A DNA stretch of 64,000 nt from Phytopseudomonas argentinensis (GTDB taxonomy: Bacteria; Pseudomonadota; Gammaproteobacteria; Pseudomonadales; Pseudomonadaceae): assembly GCF_900113905.1 (NCBI RefSeq), contig NZ_FORC01000001.1, forward strand, positions 1,486,060 through 1,550,059, given 5' to 3'. Positions 20,501 to 29,332 of the stretch are shown here, one piece after another. The position numbers and the translations under genes were made by a program. Position 1 is the stretch's first letter. Each line of letters begins with the position of its first letter. The notes under the pieces are model-generated. The model worked only from the letters and a program-made list of their open reading frames with translations, made no database searches and was not told where the DNA came from.

Positions 20501-20842
20501 GACTGGCTCGACCGGCGCCGCAGCGGCCTGCTCGACAGCAGGCTGCGCAACTGGCTCATGATGGGATTCGGCCGCGTCATCGGCCTGCGGAGGCGCGCCC
20601 GTCTCCAGGCGCAGCAGGCGCTCATGCAGATCGCCCGTGCCCTGGTTGAAGCGCTCGATCAGTCCTGCCAGCGACTTGCGCAGCGCCTCATGCTGAAGCC
20701 TCAGCGCCTGCAGCGCCAGCGCCTGCCCTACCGCCAGCCCCACGAAGGCACCCAGAAGCGCACCGGCCATCGCTTCGCCACTCACGGCGCCCAGCACCAG
20801 GGCACCGAGTACCAGCCCGATCAGCATGAAAATCCACTGCAT
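17591..20842 (-). CDS. DUF2339 family large polytopic membrane protein
   Basis: A 1083-residue inner membrane protein with well over twenty hydrophobic helices. The N-terminus has two short helices, then a predicted coiled coil (about 40-95) and a Glu/Pro/Val-rich low-complexity linker (about 95-160) before the continuous membrane part. This layout is the DUF2339 family. No catalytic motif is recognised. The stop overlaps the DUF3999 start by 4 bp, so the pair is co-translated and may act as one envelope complex. It is one of the longest genes of the window, and no frameshift is visible. Confidence 0.87.
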   Translation of the reverse strand: MQWIFMLIGLVLGALVLGAVSGEAMAGALLGAFVGLAVGQALALQALRLQHEALRKSLAGLIERFNQGTGDLHERLLRLETGAPPQADDAAESHHEPVAQPAVEQAAAAPVEPVVEPEWELELVLPAASPGEPVVQASPEPVSEQPGVPPVTAAARVTEPPAPGLLERGITAARDWLLGGNTVLRVGLVLLFLGLAFLLRYASERVVVAIELRYAGVALAAIALLALGWWLRRRRPAYALLMQGGGIAVLYLTVFAAMRLHPLLTPQVAMLLMVVVTLCSAVLAILQDARGLAAAAALGGFAAPILASSGGGSHVALFSYFALLNAGIFAIAWFKAWRELNLIGFVGTFGIGLAWGLRSYTPELWLSTQAFLLLFFLMYVAIGLLFARRCLLEASSEPENDSRQALLEWSARQAGYVDGSVLFGTPLVGFGLQYAVVQHLPFGPAFSALAMGLLYMVLARVLVARAPGRAVLLMETCLALGVIFATLAIPLGLDARWTSAAWAVEGAGLYWLALRQQRLFARLFALLLQVAAAAAYLWDIRLGYDTLLTGSALGALMLGVALLFSFLQLRGAADAATDRERKLQPALAYGGLAFLYLLAPLCFGPYATAAAWAVAGAATLFAGLSLGTRSLLTGALVVQVLGGVVYLTFSDGLYQALVDETQRPLAHLTFWAPVLLALAGLFCAWRLHLAGRLSRADLWPMALQELSHMALGWFAAWWLLAAFSEITRFVPDPLQAHVFLLVAVASLAATSLFALHQRWPALAVLSLALVPLGFAAVLFAWHLGYHPVADLGWLAWPALFIVHLLMLRRMAGLAPEVLVRISHVFGCWLLLGVVALELRFLFAALADHYNAWRWLGWVLVPCAFLMLMNVRRTLPWPIAAYPREYRSYAALPVAVLLLGWFWLVNLLSDGSAEPLPYVPLINPLELGMLIVLFAVQRWAQDGLAVLAIRPERLRQATQVVIGASSFALLTMMVCRTAVHWGQVPFQADALVGSQLVQAGLSIVWTLIALGLTITGHLRVRRDLWMVGAALIGVVVVKLFFVDLGNSGSLERIISFIGVGVLLLVVGYFAPLPPRREARAQVPA

Positions 20843-21081
20843 GCGTTCGAATCCTTGAAGAGAAGATCATCCATGCCGGGCGCGGGCCTGGCAGAGCGCG
20901 AATTATAGGGGCTGCACACACGGGCTGGATGATGCAGTCGATCACAAATGTGGCAGGTGAACATCACGCCGAACCCGACTGCTCGCCTGCGCATCGGCAC
21001 AGACAACGCAGAAACCGATTGTTCCTGGCAACCGGCAAACAATGCTCGGTATGGCGACTCTGCCCCATCGGCAGCGCCCAT

Positions 21082-21120
21082 AAAAAAGCCCCCGCCGGTG
21101 TGAGCCGGCGGGGGCTTTTT
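21082..21120. terminator. Bidirectional intrinsic terminator after typA
   Basis: An 11-bp-class GC stem (GCCCCCGCCGG/CCGGCGGGGGC) with loop TGTGAG is flanked by A6 on the left and T5 on the right. It lies 17 bp past the typA stop and ends typA transcription on the minus strand. Confidence 0.9.
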
Positions 21121-21137
21121 AGTCAGCTAGAACCGGA

Positions 21138-22958
21138 TCAGTTCTTGGCTTTCTTGGCTGCGCGGGTACGCTCGCCTTCGTCGAGGATCTTCTTGCGCAG
21201 ACGGATCGACTTAGGAGTGACTTCACACAGCTCGTCGTCCTGGATGAATTCCAGCGCCTGCTCCAGGGTGAAGCGAACCGGCGGCACCAGGGCGATGGTT
21301 TCGTCTTTACCCGAAGCACGCATGTTGTCGAGCTTCTTGCCCTTGGTTGGGTTGACGCCCAGGTCGTTGTCGCGGCTGTTCAGGCCGATGATCTGACCGT
21401 TGTAGATTTCCTGGCCGTGCTCGACGAACAGCTTGCCGCGCGCCTGCAGGGTTTCCAGGGAGTAGGTCAGTGCCTTGCCGGTATCGATCGATACCAGTAC
21501 GCCGTTCTGGCGGCCGGACATGTGGCCCGACTTCATCACGTCGTAACGGTCGAAGATCGAGGTCAGGATGCCTGCACCGTTGGTCAGGGTCAGGAAGGCG
21601 TTACGGAAGCCGATCAGGCCACGCGCCGGGATGTTGTATTCCAGGCGTACACGACCTTTGCCGTCCGGCACCATGTTGCTCAGGTCGCCTTTACGCAGAC
21701 CCATTTCTTCCATGACCTTGCCCTGGGATTCCTCCGGGATGTCGATGGTGACGTTTTCGTAGGGCTCGTGCTTGACGCCGTCGACTTCGCGGATGATCAC
21801 TTCAGGACGGCCAACGCCCATTTCGAAACCTTCGCGGCGCATGTTCTCGATCAGTACCGACAGGTGCAGTTCACCACGGCCGGAGACCTTGAACTTGTCG
21901 GCCGAGTCGCCTTCTTCAACGCGCAGGGCAACGTTGTACAGCAGCTCCTTGTCCAGACGCTCCTTGATGTTGCGGCTGGTGACGAACTTGCCTTCCTTGC
22001 CGCAGAACGGCGAATCGTTGACCTGGAAGGTCATGGATACGGTCGGCTCGTCGACGGTCAGCGGGGTCATCGCTTCGACGTTGTTCTGGTCGCACAGGGT
22101 GTCGGAGATGAACAGCTCGTCCATACCGCTGACGCAGACGATGTCGCCGGCGGTGGCTTCTTCGACGTCCACGCGGTGCAGGCCGTGGTGGCCCATCAGC
22201 TTGAGGATGCGGCCGTTACGCTTCTTGCCTTCGGTGTCGATGGCAGTGACCGGGGTGTTCGGCTTGACGCGACCACGGGCGATACGGCCAACACCGATGA
22301 TGCCCAGGAAGCTGTTGTAGTCCAGTGCCGAGATCTGCATCTGGAACGGGCCGTCGATGTCGACGTTCGGGGCCGGAACGTGGTCGACGATAGCCTGGTA
22401 CAGCGGGGTCAGGTCTTCGGCCATGTCGGTGTGGTCCAGACCGGCGATGCCGTTCAGGGCCGAGGCGTAGACGACCTGGAAGTCCAGCTGCTCTTCGGTG
22501 GCACCAAGGTTGTCGAACAGGTCGAAGATCTGGTCCATGACCCAGTCAGGACGCGCGCCCGGACGGTCGATCTTGTTGATAACCACGATCGGACGCAGGC
22601 CGGCTTCGAAGGCCTTCTTGGTCACGAAGCGGGTTTGCGGCATCGGGCCGTCCTGGGCGTCAACCACCAGCAGTACGGAGTCGACCATCGACATCACGCG
22701 CTCCACTTCACCGCCGAAGTCGGCGTGACCGGGGGTGTCGACGATGTTGATGCGGTAGTTGTTCCACTTGATCGCGGTGTTCTTGGCCAGGATGGTAATG
22801 CCGCGCTCTTTTTCCTGGTCGTTGCTGTCCATCACGCGCTCGTCGTTGAGCTCGCTGCGCTCCAGGGTACCGGACTGACGCAGCAGGGCGTCGACCAGGG
22901 TGGTCTTGCCATGGTCAACGTGGGCAATGATGGCGATGTTGCGTAGATTCTCGATCAC
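21138..22958 (-). CDS. typA: Ribosome-associated GTPase TypA/BipA
   Basis: A 606-residue translational GTPase related to EF-G and LepA that assists 50S subunit assembly and stress adaptation. G1 is [10 protein letters not shown] near residues 12-21, G3 is DTPGHAD, and G4 is [11 protein letters not shown]. The later domains and the BipA-specific C-terminus ([20 protein letters not shown] and [21 protein letters not shown]) are complete. Length is normal. It lies 173 bp downstream of thiI on the same strand and ends at a strong terminator. Confidence 0.97.
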   Translation of the reverse strand: MIENLRNIAIIAHVDHGKTTLVDALLRQSGTLERSELNDERVMDSNDQEKERGITILAKNTAIKWNNYRINIVDTPGHADFGGEVERVMSMVDSVLLVVDAQDGPMPQTRFVTKKAFEAGLRPIVVINKIDRPGARPDWVMDQIFDLFDNLGATEEQLDFQVVYASALNGIAGLDHTDMAEDLTPLYQAIVDHVPAPNVDIDGPFQMQISALDYNSFLGIIGVGRIARGRVKPNTPVTAIDTEGKKRNGRILKLMGHHGLHRVDVEEATAGDIVCVSGMDELFISDTLCDQNNVEAMTPLTVDEPTVSMTFQVNDSPFCGKEGKFVTSRNIKERLDKELLYNVALRVEEGDSADKFKVSGRGELHLSVLIENMRREGFEMGVGRPEVIIREVDGVKHEPYENVTIDIPEESQGKVMEEMGLRKGDLSNMVPDGKGRVRLEYNIPARGLIGFRNAFLTLTNGAGILTSIFDRYDVMKSGHMSGRQNGVLVSIDTGKALTYSLETLQARGKLFVEHGQEIYNGQIIGLNSRDNDLGVNPTKGKKLDNMRASGKDETIALVPPVRFTLEQALEFIQDDELCEVTPKSIRLRKKILDEGERTRAAKKAKN

Positions 22959-23131
22959 AGTAGTGGTCTCGTAGGTTGGGTCGGGCTACCCAGCAGTTGC
23001 ATTCAGCGGCCCGACGCGAAAAATCGGAAGTAAGGATAAAGGCAGTCTGTTAACGCTGTGTGGCGACAAATACATCGCCGATCAGGTCGGGAGGGCGATG
23101 GCGGATGCTGCCGCCATTGAGCCCGGGCGTC

Positions 23132-24586
23132 TTATGCCGGACGATAAACGCGCACATTGGCATGTCCCTCGCTCAGCAGGTGGTGGGCATGCAGGCGACT
23201 CATCACGCCTCGGTCGCAATACAGCAGGTACTGGCGGTTCTCATCCAGTTCCTTGAAACGGTTGTTGATGGCATAGAACGGCAACGTCCGGACCTCCACG
23301 CCATCGAGCTCCAGCGGCTGGTCCTCGGCCTGGTCGGGGTGGCGGATGTCGATCACCACCTGGCCTGGCAAGGCCTCGGCGACTTCCTCGACCTGCACGT
23401 CCTGGCCGAGTTCTTCGATGACCCGGTCGATGGCGATCAGCCGCGCACGTTCGAGGGCACGATCGAGCACCGCCATGTCGAACTGCTCTTCTTCGTAGAC
23501 GACACGCTGGGGCTTGGCCTTGGTGGTCGGGTTCACCGAAATCACGCCGCAATATTCAGGCATGTGCCGGGCGAACTCGGCGGTGCCGATCTGCTCGGCA
23601 GTGTCGATGATGTCCTGCTTGTGGCTGGCGATCAGCGGGCGCAACACCAGCTTGTCGGTCACCGAGTCGATCACCGAGAGGTTCGGCAGGGTCTGGCTGG
23701 ACACCTGGCTGATCGCCTCGCCGGTCACCAGCGCATCGATCTGCAGGCGCTCGGCCAGGCGGCTGGCGGCGCGCAGCATCATGCGCTTGAGGGTGACGCC
23801 CATATAACTGTTGTCGACCTTGCCGAGAATCTCGCCAAGCACTTCCTCGAACGGCACGCTGATGAACAGCACGCGCTGCGAGCGACCGTACTTCTGCCAC
23901 AGGAAGTGGGCGACTTCCATCACCCCCAGTTCGTGGGCACGGCCACCGAGATTGAAGAAGCAGAAGTGGCTCATCAGGCCGCGGCGCATGATCTGGTAAG
24001 CCGCCACGGTGGAGTCGAAGCCACCACTCATCAGTACCAGGGTCTGCTCCAGCGAACCCAGGGGGTAGCCGCCCAGGCCCGGGTGCTGATGGTGAATGAC
24101 GTAAAGGCGCTGGTCGCGGATCTCGATACGAACTTCGATCTCGGGTTTCTTCAGGTCGATACCGGCAGCGCCGCACTGCTGGCGCAGCTGGCTGCCGACA
24201 TGGCGCTCCACGTCGATGGAGGAGAAGCTATGCCGACCGCCGCGCTTGCAGCGCACCGAAAAGATCTTGCCCGCCAGCAGCTCGCCATAATGCAGCTTGC
24301 ACTTGGCGACGATGTCGTCGAAGTCGCCCAGCGGGTATTCGTCGATCTGCAGGAAATGCTGGATGCCCGGTACGCAGCTCAGGCGCTCGATGATTTCCTG
24401 CAGCACCTTGTGCTCGGCCGCCTCGGTCTTCACTTCCAGATTGTCCCAGACACCGGTCACCTGCAGCTGCGGGTCGAGATCACGCAACACCACGCGGATG
24501 TTCTTGGCCAGCTGCCGAATGAAGTTCTTGCGAACCGGCGGGCTCTTGATGGTGATTTCCGGGAAGACTTTGACGATCAGTTTCAT
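23132..24586 (-). CDS. thiI: tRNA uridine 4-sulfurtransferase ThiI with rhodanese domain
   Basis: A 484-residue enzyme that makes 4-thiouridine in tRNA and supplies sulfur for the thiamine thiazole ring. The N-terminal ferredoxin-like and THUMP domains occupy about residues 1-165, the PP-loop SGGFDST lies near 178-184, and a C-terminal rhodanese domain covers about 400-484. The persulfide-carrying cysteine is in [10 protein letters not shown] close to the C-terminus. The rhodanese-containing long form is the gammaproteobacterial type. It is divergent from glnA and shares its 329-bp upstream region. Confidence 0.97.
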   Translation of the reverse strand: MKLIVKVFPEITIKSPPVRKNFIRQLAKNIRVVLRDLDPQLQVTGVWDNLEVKTEAAEHKVLQEIIERLSCVPGIQHFLQIDEYPLGDFDDIVAKCKLHYGELLAGKIFSVRCKRGGRHSFSSIDVERHVGSQLRQQCGAAGIDLKKPEIEVRIEIRDQRLYVIHHQHPGLGGYPLGSLEQTLVLMSGGFDSTVAAYQIMRRGLMSHFCFFNLGGRAHELGVMEVAHFLWQKYGRSQRVLFISVPFEEVLGEILGKVDNSYMGVTLKRMMLRAASRLAERLQIDALVTGEAISQVSSQTLPNLSVIDSVTDKLVLRPLIASHKQDIIDTAEQIGTAEFARHMPEYCGVISVNPTTKAKPQRVVYEEEQFDMAVLDRALERARLIAIDRVIEELGQDVQVEEVAEALPGQVVIDIRHPDQAEDQPLELDGVEVRTLPFYAINNRFKELDENRQYLLYCDRGVMSRLHAHHLLSEGHANVRVYRPA

Positions 24587-24685
24587 GGGAGCAAATGTCG
24601 GGGGCCAGAGCCTGAAAAACAGGGGCGCGGATTATAAAGGAAATTGCTCAACCTTTGATCGAAAATCCGCAAACAATCTGTCATC

Positions 24686-24757
24686 GCACCAAAACAGAGC
24701 AAATCACGGATAAAGCGCACCAACAAAGAGCCTTCCTGTCTGCTTTTATGGCACCAA
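24686..24757 (+). promoter_or_regulatory. Three phased NtrC-like half-sites upstream of glnA
   Basis: GCACCAA occurs at 24686-24692, 24717-24723 and 24751-24757, at spacings of 31 and 34 bp (about three helical turns). GCACCA is one arm of the NtrC dyad (GCACC, spacer, GGTGC). The sites lie 55-120 bp upstream of the sigma-54 promoter, the normal enhancer position. The other arms are poorly conserved, so occupancy is inferred. Confidence 0.6.
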
Positions 24758-24805
24758 CACCCGCTACAGCGCTGATTTTCCGGGCATGCGTCCATCACGG
24801 GGCAC

Positions 24806-24821
24806 TGGCATGCATATTGCT
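24806..24821 (+). promoter_or_regulatory. Sigma-54 promoter of glnA
   Basis: TGGCATG-CATA-TTGCT matches the sigma-54 consensus (TGGCAYG, 4 nt, TTGCW) at every defined position. The GG and GC dinucleotides are separated by exactly 10 bp. Transcription should start near 24832, about 84 bp before the glnA ATG. Confidence 0.9.
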
Positions 24822-24915
24822 CCCTTGTGAGGCAGGGTGTCCTGGCAGACTATCTGGCCCGGCGTCACGAACTCAAAGAAGGGTCAACAGAGACCCTATC
24901 CACCTGGAGGACAAC

Positions 24916-26322
24916 ATGTCTAAGGCTGTTCAACTGATCAAAGAACACGACGTGAAGTGGGTAGACCTGCGCTTCACCGACACCAAGGGCAAGCAGCACC
25001 ACGTGACCATGCCGGCCCGTGACGCCCTGGACGAAGACTTCTTCGAAGTCGGCAAGATGTTCGACGGCTCCTCCATCCATGGCTGGAAAGGCATCGAAGC
25101 CTCCGACATGATCCTGCTGCCGGACGACAGCACTGCCGTGCTCGACCCGTTCACCGAAGAGCCGACCCTGATCCTGGTCTGCGACATCATCGAGCCGAGC
25201 ACCATGCAGGGCTACGATCGTGACCCGCGCTCCATCGCCCGTCGCGCCGAGGAATACCTGAAGAGCACCGGTATCGGTGACACCGTCTTCGTAGGGCCGG
25301 AGCCAGAGTTCTTCATCTTCGACGAAGTGAAGTTCAAGTCCGACATCTCCGGCTCCATGTTCAAGATCTACTCCGAACAAGGTTCCTGGATGACCGACCA
25401 GGACGTCGAAGGCGGCAACAAGGGCCACCGCCCCGCCGTCAAAGGCGGTTACTTCCCGGTTCCGCCGTGCGACCACGACCACGAAATCCGTACTGCCATG
25501 TGTAATGCCATGGAAGAAATGGGCCTGGTCATCGAAGTTCACCACCACGAAGTGGCGACTGCCGGCCAGAACGAAATCGGTGTGAAGTTCAACACCCTGG
25601 TGGCCAAGGCCGACGAAACCCAGACTCTGAAGTACTGCGTACACAACGTTGCCGATGCCTACGGCAAGACCGCGACCTTCATGCCGAAGCCGCTGTACGG
25701 CGACAACGGTTCGGGCATGCACGTACACATTTCGGTCTCCAAAGACGGCAAGAACACCTTCGCCGGTGAAGGCTATGCCGGTCTGTCGGAAACCGCCCTG
25801 TACTTCATCGGCGGTATCATCAAGCACGGCAAGGCCCTGAACGGCTTCACCAACCCGTCGACCAACTCCTACAAGCGTCTGGTTCCAGGCTTCGAAGCGC
25901 CAGTGATGCTGGCCTACTCGGCCCGTAACCGTTCGGCCTCGATTCGTATCCCCTACGTATCCAGCCCGAAAGCCCGCCGCATCGAAGCGCGCTTCCCGGA
26001 TCCGGCTGCCAACCCTTACCTGGCCTTCGCAGCACTGCTGATGGCGGGCCTGGACGGTATCCAGAACAAGATCCACCCTGGCGACGCGGCGGACAAGAAC
26101 CTGTATGACCTGCCGCCGGAAGAAGGCAAGCTGATCCCGCAAGTGTGCGGCAGCCTGAAAGAAGCCCTGGAAGAGCTGGACAAGGGCCGTGCGTTCCTGA
26201 CCAAGGGCGGCGTGTTCTCCGACGACTTCATCGATGCCTACATCGAGCTGAAATCGGAAGAAGAAATCAAGGTGCGCACCTTCGTGCACCCGCTGGAATA
26301 CGACCTGTACTACAGCGTCTAA
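24916..26322 (+). CDS. glnA: Glutamine synthetase type I
   Basis: A 468-residue cytoplasmic enzyme that joins ammonia and glutamate to make glutamine and is the main target of nitrogen control. The signatures are complete: [17 protein letters not shown], the ATP-site run [14 protein letters not shown], and NRSASIRIP. The adenylylation tyrosine is in [10 protein letters not shown] near residue 398, so GlnE control is expected. The ATG is preceded by CCTGGAGGACAAC, an excellent ribosome site, and a longer upstream frame is rejected. The upstream region has a sigma-54 promoter and NtrC-like sites, and a terminator follows. Confidence 0.98.
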   Translation: MSKAVQLIKEHDVKWVDLRFTDTKGKQHHVTMPARDALDEDFFEVGKMFDGSSIHGWKGIEASDMILLPDDSTAVLDPFTEEPTLILVCDIIEPSTMQGYDRDPRSIARRAEEYLKSTGIGDTVFVGPEPEFFIFDEVKFKSDISGSMFKIYSEQGSWMTDQDVEGGNKGHRPAVKGGYFPVPPCDHDHEIRTAMCNAMEEMGLVIEVHHHEVATAGQNEIGVKFNTLVAKADETQTLKYCVHNVADAYGKTATFMPKPLYGDNGSGMHVHISVSKDGKNTFAGEGYAGLSETALYFIGGIIKHGKALNGFTNPSTNSYKRLVPGFEAPVMLAYSARNRSASIRIPYVSSPKARRIEARFPDPAANPYLAFAALLMAGLDGIQNKIHPGDAADKNLYDLPPEEGKLIPQVCGSLKEALEELDKGRAFLTKGGVFSDDFIDAYIELKSEEEIKVRTFVHPLEYDLYYSV

Positions 26323-26353
26323 GCCAGGCTCGCTACCGCTGGTAGCGCGACGA

Positions 26354-26385
26354 AACCTCCCCGGTTGTGCCGGGGAGGTTTTTTT
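26354..26385 (+). terminator. Intrinsic terminator of glnA
   Basis: AACCTCCCCGG, loop TTGTG and CCGGGGAGGTT form an 11-bp stem followed by a run of T residues, 32 bp after the glnA stop. Confidence 0.93.
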
Positions 26386-26491
26386 ATGGCTGCCATTTCA
26401 TGGCCCAGTGCAAATCCCCAGCGCGACACGCTTGCCAGCACGCCGCAGCGATGCAAGGCTATCGACATCACTTAACGCGGAGACTGGCCCG

Positions 26492-27019
26492 ATGCGCCGC
26501 ACGCTGACTTGCCTGCTGCTGATCCTGGCCCTGCCGGTCAGCGCACAGATCTACAAATACACCGATGCCAACGGCAATACGGTGTTTACCAATCAGCCGC
26601 CGGAAGGCACCAAGGCCGAAAGCGTCGAGCTCAAGCCGATCAATACCAGCACGCAACCGACGCCGCCCAGCAGCCCGGATGAACCGCGCCTGAGCGAGCT
26701 GCCGCAGAACCCCTACCAGATTCTCGAACTGCGCGATCTGCCCAGCGAAGAAGCGCTGCGCGCCAACAATGGTACTTTTTCCGTGGGCGTGACCATCGAA
26801 CCACGCCTGGGGCCAGGGCACACCCTGCGCCTGCTGCTGGACGGCAAGCCTTACGGGCAGCCAAGCAACGTACCGCGCCTGCAGCTCACCGAAGTCGACC
26901 GCGGCGAGCACAGCCTGGCCGTTGCCGTGATGCAGGGCGAACGTATCGTGCAGCAAAGCGAGACCCGCACCTTCACGGTGCAGCGGGTCAGCACCAACAG
27001 CCCGGCCCGGGGTAACTGA
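26492..27019 (+). CDS. DUF4124 domain exported protein 1
   Basis: A 175-residue periplasmic protein. The signal MRRTLTCLLLILALPVSAQ is followed at once by IYKYTDANGNTVFTNQPPEGTKAE, the DUF4124 motif (IYKWxDxxGxxxYxxxPP type). A Pro-rich linker and a second beta-rich domain (about 85-165) follow. The start at 26492 is chosen because it begins the signal peptide; an upstream in-frame extension has no support. It is the first gene of a two-gene operon with a homologous second copy. The domain is common in pseudomonads and its function is unknown. Confidence 0.88.
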   Translation: MRRTLTCLLLILALPVSAQIYKYTDANGNTVFTNQPPEGTKAESVELKPINTSTQPTPPSSPDEPRLSELPQNPYQILELRDLPSEEALRANNGTFSVGVTIEPRLGPGHTLRLLLDGKPYGQPSNVPRLQLTEVDRGEHSLAVAVMQGERIVQQSETRTFTVQRVSTNSPARGN

Positions 27020-27024
27020 CGCCC

Positions 27025-27651
27025 ATGCGCACGCTGCTTTTTGCCCTGCTGCTGGTCGCCCTGCCAAGCGTTGCCCAGGTGTATACCTATGTGGATGCCG
27101 AGGGTAACCGGGTATTTACCGACAGCCCCCGCGACGGCAACGCCAAGCAGGTGCAGATGGCGCCGTCCAACCGCGCCGAGCCGCCGACCCGGCGACTGTC
27201 ACCGCCTCCAGCGCCGGCCGCCCCCGCCGGTCCGATCCTCAGCTACGAGCTGTTGCGCATCACCATCCCGCAGCCCGACGCGACCATCAACGATGGCGCC
27301 GGCAACCTGATCGTCACCGTCAATGCCGAGCCGGCGCTACACCCGGGCCATAGCTACCGCCTGCTGCTCGACGGTCAGCCCTATGGCAGCGCGGGGCGCA
27401 GCCCGGTGTTTCCCCTGGAGAACATCGACCGCGGCACCCACCAGATCGCCGTGGAGATCATTACCGAGGGCGGCATCATCGTCGAGCGCACCCCCAGTCA
27501 ACCCTTTCACATGAAGCGTGTTTCCCTGGCCCAGAAACGCAAGGTACGCCCCTGCGAGAAGGCCGACTACGGCGTACGCCCCGAGTGCCCTATCGAGGAC
27601 AAACCCAAGGAAGAGGACAAGGGCATCATCAGCATCCTGCCCTTCCTTTAA
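27025..27651 (+). CDS. DUF4124 domain exported protein 2
   Basis: A 208-residue paralogue of the preceding gene, starting 5 bp after its stop. The signal is MRTLLFALLLVALPSVAQ, followed by VYTYVDAEGNRVFTDSPRDG. The second domain shares HPGHSYRLLLDGQPYG and RGTHQIAVEI with GPGHTLRLLLDGKPYG and RGEHSLAVAV of the first protein. It has an added C-terminal tail with two cysteines (VRPCEKADYG and RPECPIED) ending in an acidic/Lys-rich stretch. The local duplication next to ntrBC is conserved in pseudomonads from memory. Confidence 0.88.
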   Translation: MRTLLFALLLVALPSVAQVYTYVDAEGNRVFTDSPRDGNAKQVQMAPSNRAEPPTRRLSPPPAPAAPAGPILSYELLRITIPQPDATINDGAGNLIVTVNAEPALHPGHSYRLLLDGQPYGSAGRSPVFPLENIDRGTHQIAVEIITEGGIIVERTPSQPFHMKRVSLAQKRKVRPCEKADYGVRPECPIEDKPKEEDKGIISILPFL

Positions 27652-27730
27652 GAGCCCGTGCATGATCTGTCGGCTCGACTTCAGCGCTTTGCCTGAAGAT
27701 GGCGATAGCGGACATGGGACGCTGCAGCTT

Positions 27731-27803
27731 TTGTGGGAGGGGCTTTAGCCCCGAGCCCTTTGCGCCCAGATAGACACACTCGCGGCTGAAGCCGCTCCCA
27801 CCA
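27731..27803. repeat. Inverted REP pair in the ntrBC upstream region
   Basis: GTGGGAGGGGCTTTAGCCCC near 27733 faces GCGGCTGAAGCCGCTCCCAC near 27782-27801, two GTGGGAG-type palindromic units in opposite orientation. It lies in the 595-bp gap 27652-28246, which otherwise holds the NtrC site and sigma-54 promoter listed separately. Confidence 0.7.
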
Positions 27804-27909
27804 GGTCGCTGGATATGCGCTCTTGCCTCGTAGCAGCCTCCTCAATGTCGCCTAAAGGACCGTAAACAAGCTCCAGGCCCACCGGCCATAGCTCAGGCCC
27901 CATCAATAC

Positions 27910-27924
27910 GCACCATTAAGGTGC
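27910..27924 (+). promoter_or_regulatory. NtrC binding site upstream of ntrBC
   Basis: GCACC-ATTAA-GGTGC is a perfect dyad with both arms and the 5-bp spacer of the NtrC consensus. It lies about 120 bp upstream of a sigma-54-like promoter, which suggests that NtrC regulates its own operon. Confidence 0.75.
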
Positions 27925-28042
27925 ACATTGACGCACTCATTTCTATACTCGTCCCAAATTGGCACACGCCTGCCGCTGCCGCTGCGCCGAAAAGTAGCCG
28001 ATCCCGGTTATTTATCCGGATCAGCGCTTCTTTGCGGGGCTT

Positions 28043-28058
28043 TGGTTTGCTTCTTGCA
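28043..28058 (+). promoter_or_regulatory. Candidate sigma-54 promoter of ntrBC
   Basis: TGGTTTG-CTTC-TTGCA keeps the invariant GG and GC with a 10-bp spacing and a perfect TTGCA at -12. The -24 part deviates at three positions. A second candidate nearer the NtrC site (GG at 27961, GC at 27972) has only 9 bp between the dinucleotides and is less likely. Confidence 0.5.
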
Positions 28059-28246
28059 TTTTCTCCGTCACCGCCGCGACGCGAAGGCACAAGCCCGCTC
28101 CGTTCGCCGGCCCTTCTGCTCATGACGCACGAGGAACGACTTTTGCCTGGCCTACACCCGCAACGAGACTTGCCACGCTGCGCCACCTTGCCAGACAACG
28201 ACTCCGCCGGGCTGCAGGTAGCCCGCTCAGCGATGGGCGCAGCGCG

Positions 28247-29332
28247 ATGATCATCAATGACGCCCTGCACCGCCTGCTGCTCGACAACCTGACCACGGCA
28301 ACGCTGCTGCTCAACGCCGACCTGCGCCTGGAGTACATGAACCCCGCCGCGGAGATGCTGCTGGCGGTCAGCGGTCAGCGCAGCCATGGCCAGTTCATCA
28401 GCGAGCTGTTCACCGAAACCCGCGAAGCCCTTGGCGCCCTGCGCCAGGCGGTAGCCGAGGCGCACCCGTTCAACAAGCGCGAAGCCGTGCTGACCACCCA
28501 GACCGGGCAGAGCCTGACCGTCGACTACGCGGTGACACCGGTGCTGAGCCGCGGCGAGACCATGCTGCTGCTCGAGGTGCACCCGCGCGACCGGCTGCTG
28601 CGCATTACCAAGGAAGAGGCCCAGCTGTCCAAGCAGGAAACCACCAAACTGCTGGTGCGCGGCCTGGCCCACGAGATCAAGAACCCTCTGGGCGGCATTC
28701 GTGGCGCCGCCCAGTTGCTGGCCCGGGAGCTGCCCGAGGAAAGTCTCAAGGATTACACCAATGTGATCATCGAGGAGTCCGACCGGCTGCGTAACCTGGT
28801 CGATCGCATGCTCGGCTCCAACAAGCTGCCGTCCCTGGCGGTGACCAACGTGCATGAGGTGCTCGAACGCGTCGCCAGCCTGGTGGAAGCGGAAAGCCAG
28901 GGCAGCGTGGTGCTGGTGCGCGACTACGACCCGAGCATTCCCGACCTGATCATCGACCGCGAACAGATGATCCAGGCGGTGCTCAATATCGTGCGCAACG
29001 CCATGCAGGCGCTGGCCGGCAAGCCCGAGCTGCGTCCAGGCCGGATCACTCTGCGCACGCGCACCCTGCGCCAGTTCACCATCGGCTATATCCGCCACCG
29101 CCTGGTGACCAAGATCGAGATCATCGACAACGGCCCGGGCATCGCGCCGGAACTGCAGGAAACCATCTTCTACCCCATGGTCAGCGGGCGTGCCGACGGC
29201 ACCGGGCTGGGCCTGGCGATTACCCAGAACATCATCAGTCAGCATCAAGGCCTGATCGAATGCGAGAGCCATCCCGGACAAACCGTGTTCTCGATCTTTC
29301 TGCCGCTGGAACAAGGAGCAACGCCGACATGA
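28247..29332 (+). CDS. ntrB: Nitrogen regulation sensor kinase NtrB
   Basis: A 361-residue soluble histidine kinase/phosphatase that controls NtrC in response to glutamine through PII. An N-terminal PAS domain (about 10-110) is followed by the H-box HEIKNPLGGIRGAAQLL near residue 143 and an ATPase domain with NIVRNAMQAL, DNGPGIAPELQETIFYPM and GTGLGLAITQ. Length and order match GlnL/NtrB. The stop overlaps the ntrC start in an ATGA junction. Upstream lie an NtrC dyad and a possible sigma-54 promoter. Confidence 0.97.
   Translation: MIINDALHRLLLDNLTTATLLLNADLRLEYMNPAAEMLLAVSGQRSHGQFISELFTETREALGALRQAVAEAHPFNKREAVLTTQTGQSLTVDYAVTPVLSRGETMLLLEVHPRDRLLRITKEEAQLSKQETTKLLVRGLAHEIKNPLGGIRGAAQLLARELPEESLKDYTNVIIEESDRLRNLVDRMLGSNKLPSLAVTNVHEVLERVASLVEAESQGSVVLVRDYDPSIPDLIIDREQMIQAVLNIVRNAMQALAGKPELRPGRITLRTRTLRQFTIGYIRHRLVTKIEIIDNGPGIAPELQETIFYPMVSGRADGTGLGLAITQNIISQHQGLIECESHPGQTVFSIFLPLEQGATPT

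Noticed and set aside
23132..24586. thiI C-terminal rhodanese domain as a recent gene fusion
   Set aside because: The rhodanese-containing long form is normal for gammaproteobacterial ThiI.
27921..28250. A 109-codon GTG-start frame ending in an ATGA overlap with ntrB, possible leader peptide
   Set aside because: Its GTG lies in the right arm of the NtrC dyad, it spans the sigma-54 promoter region, and the composition looks random.
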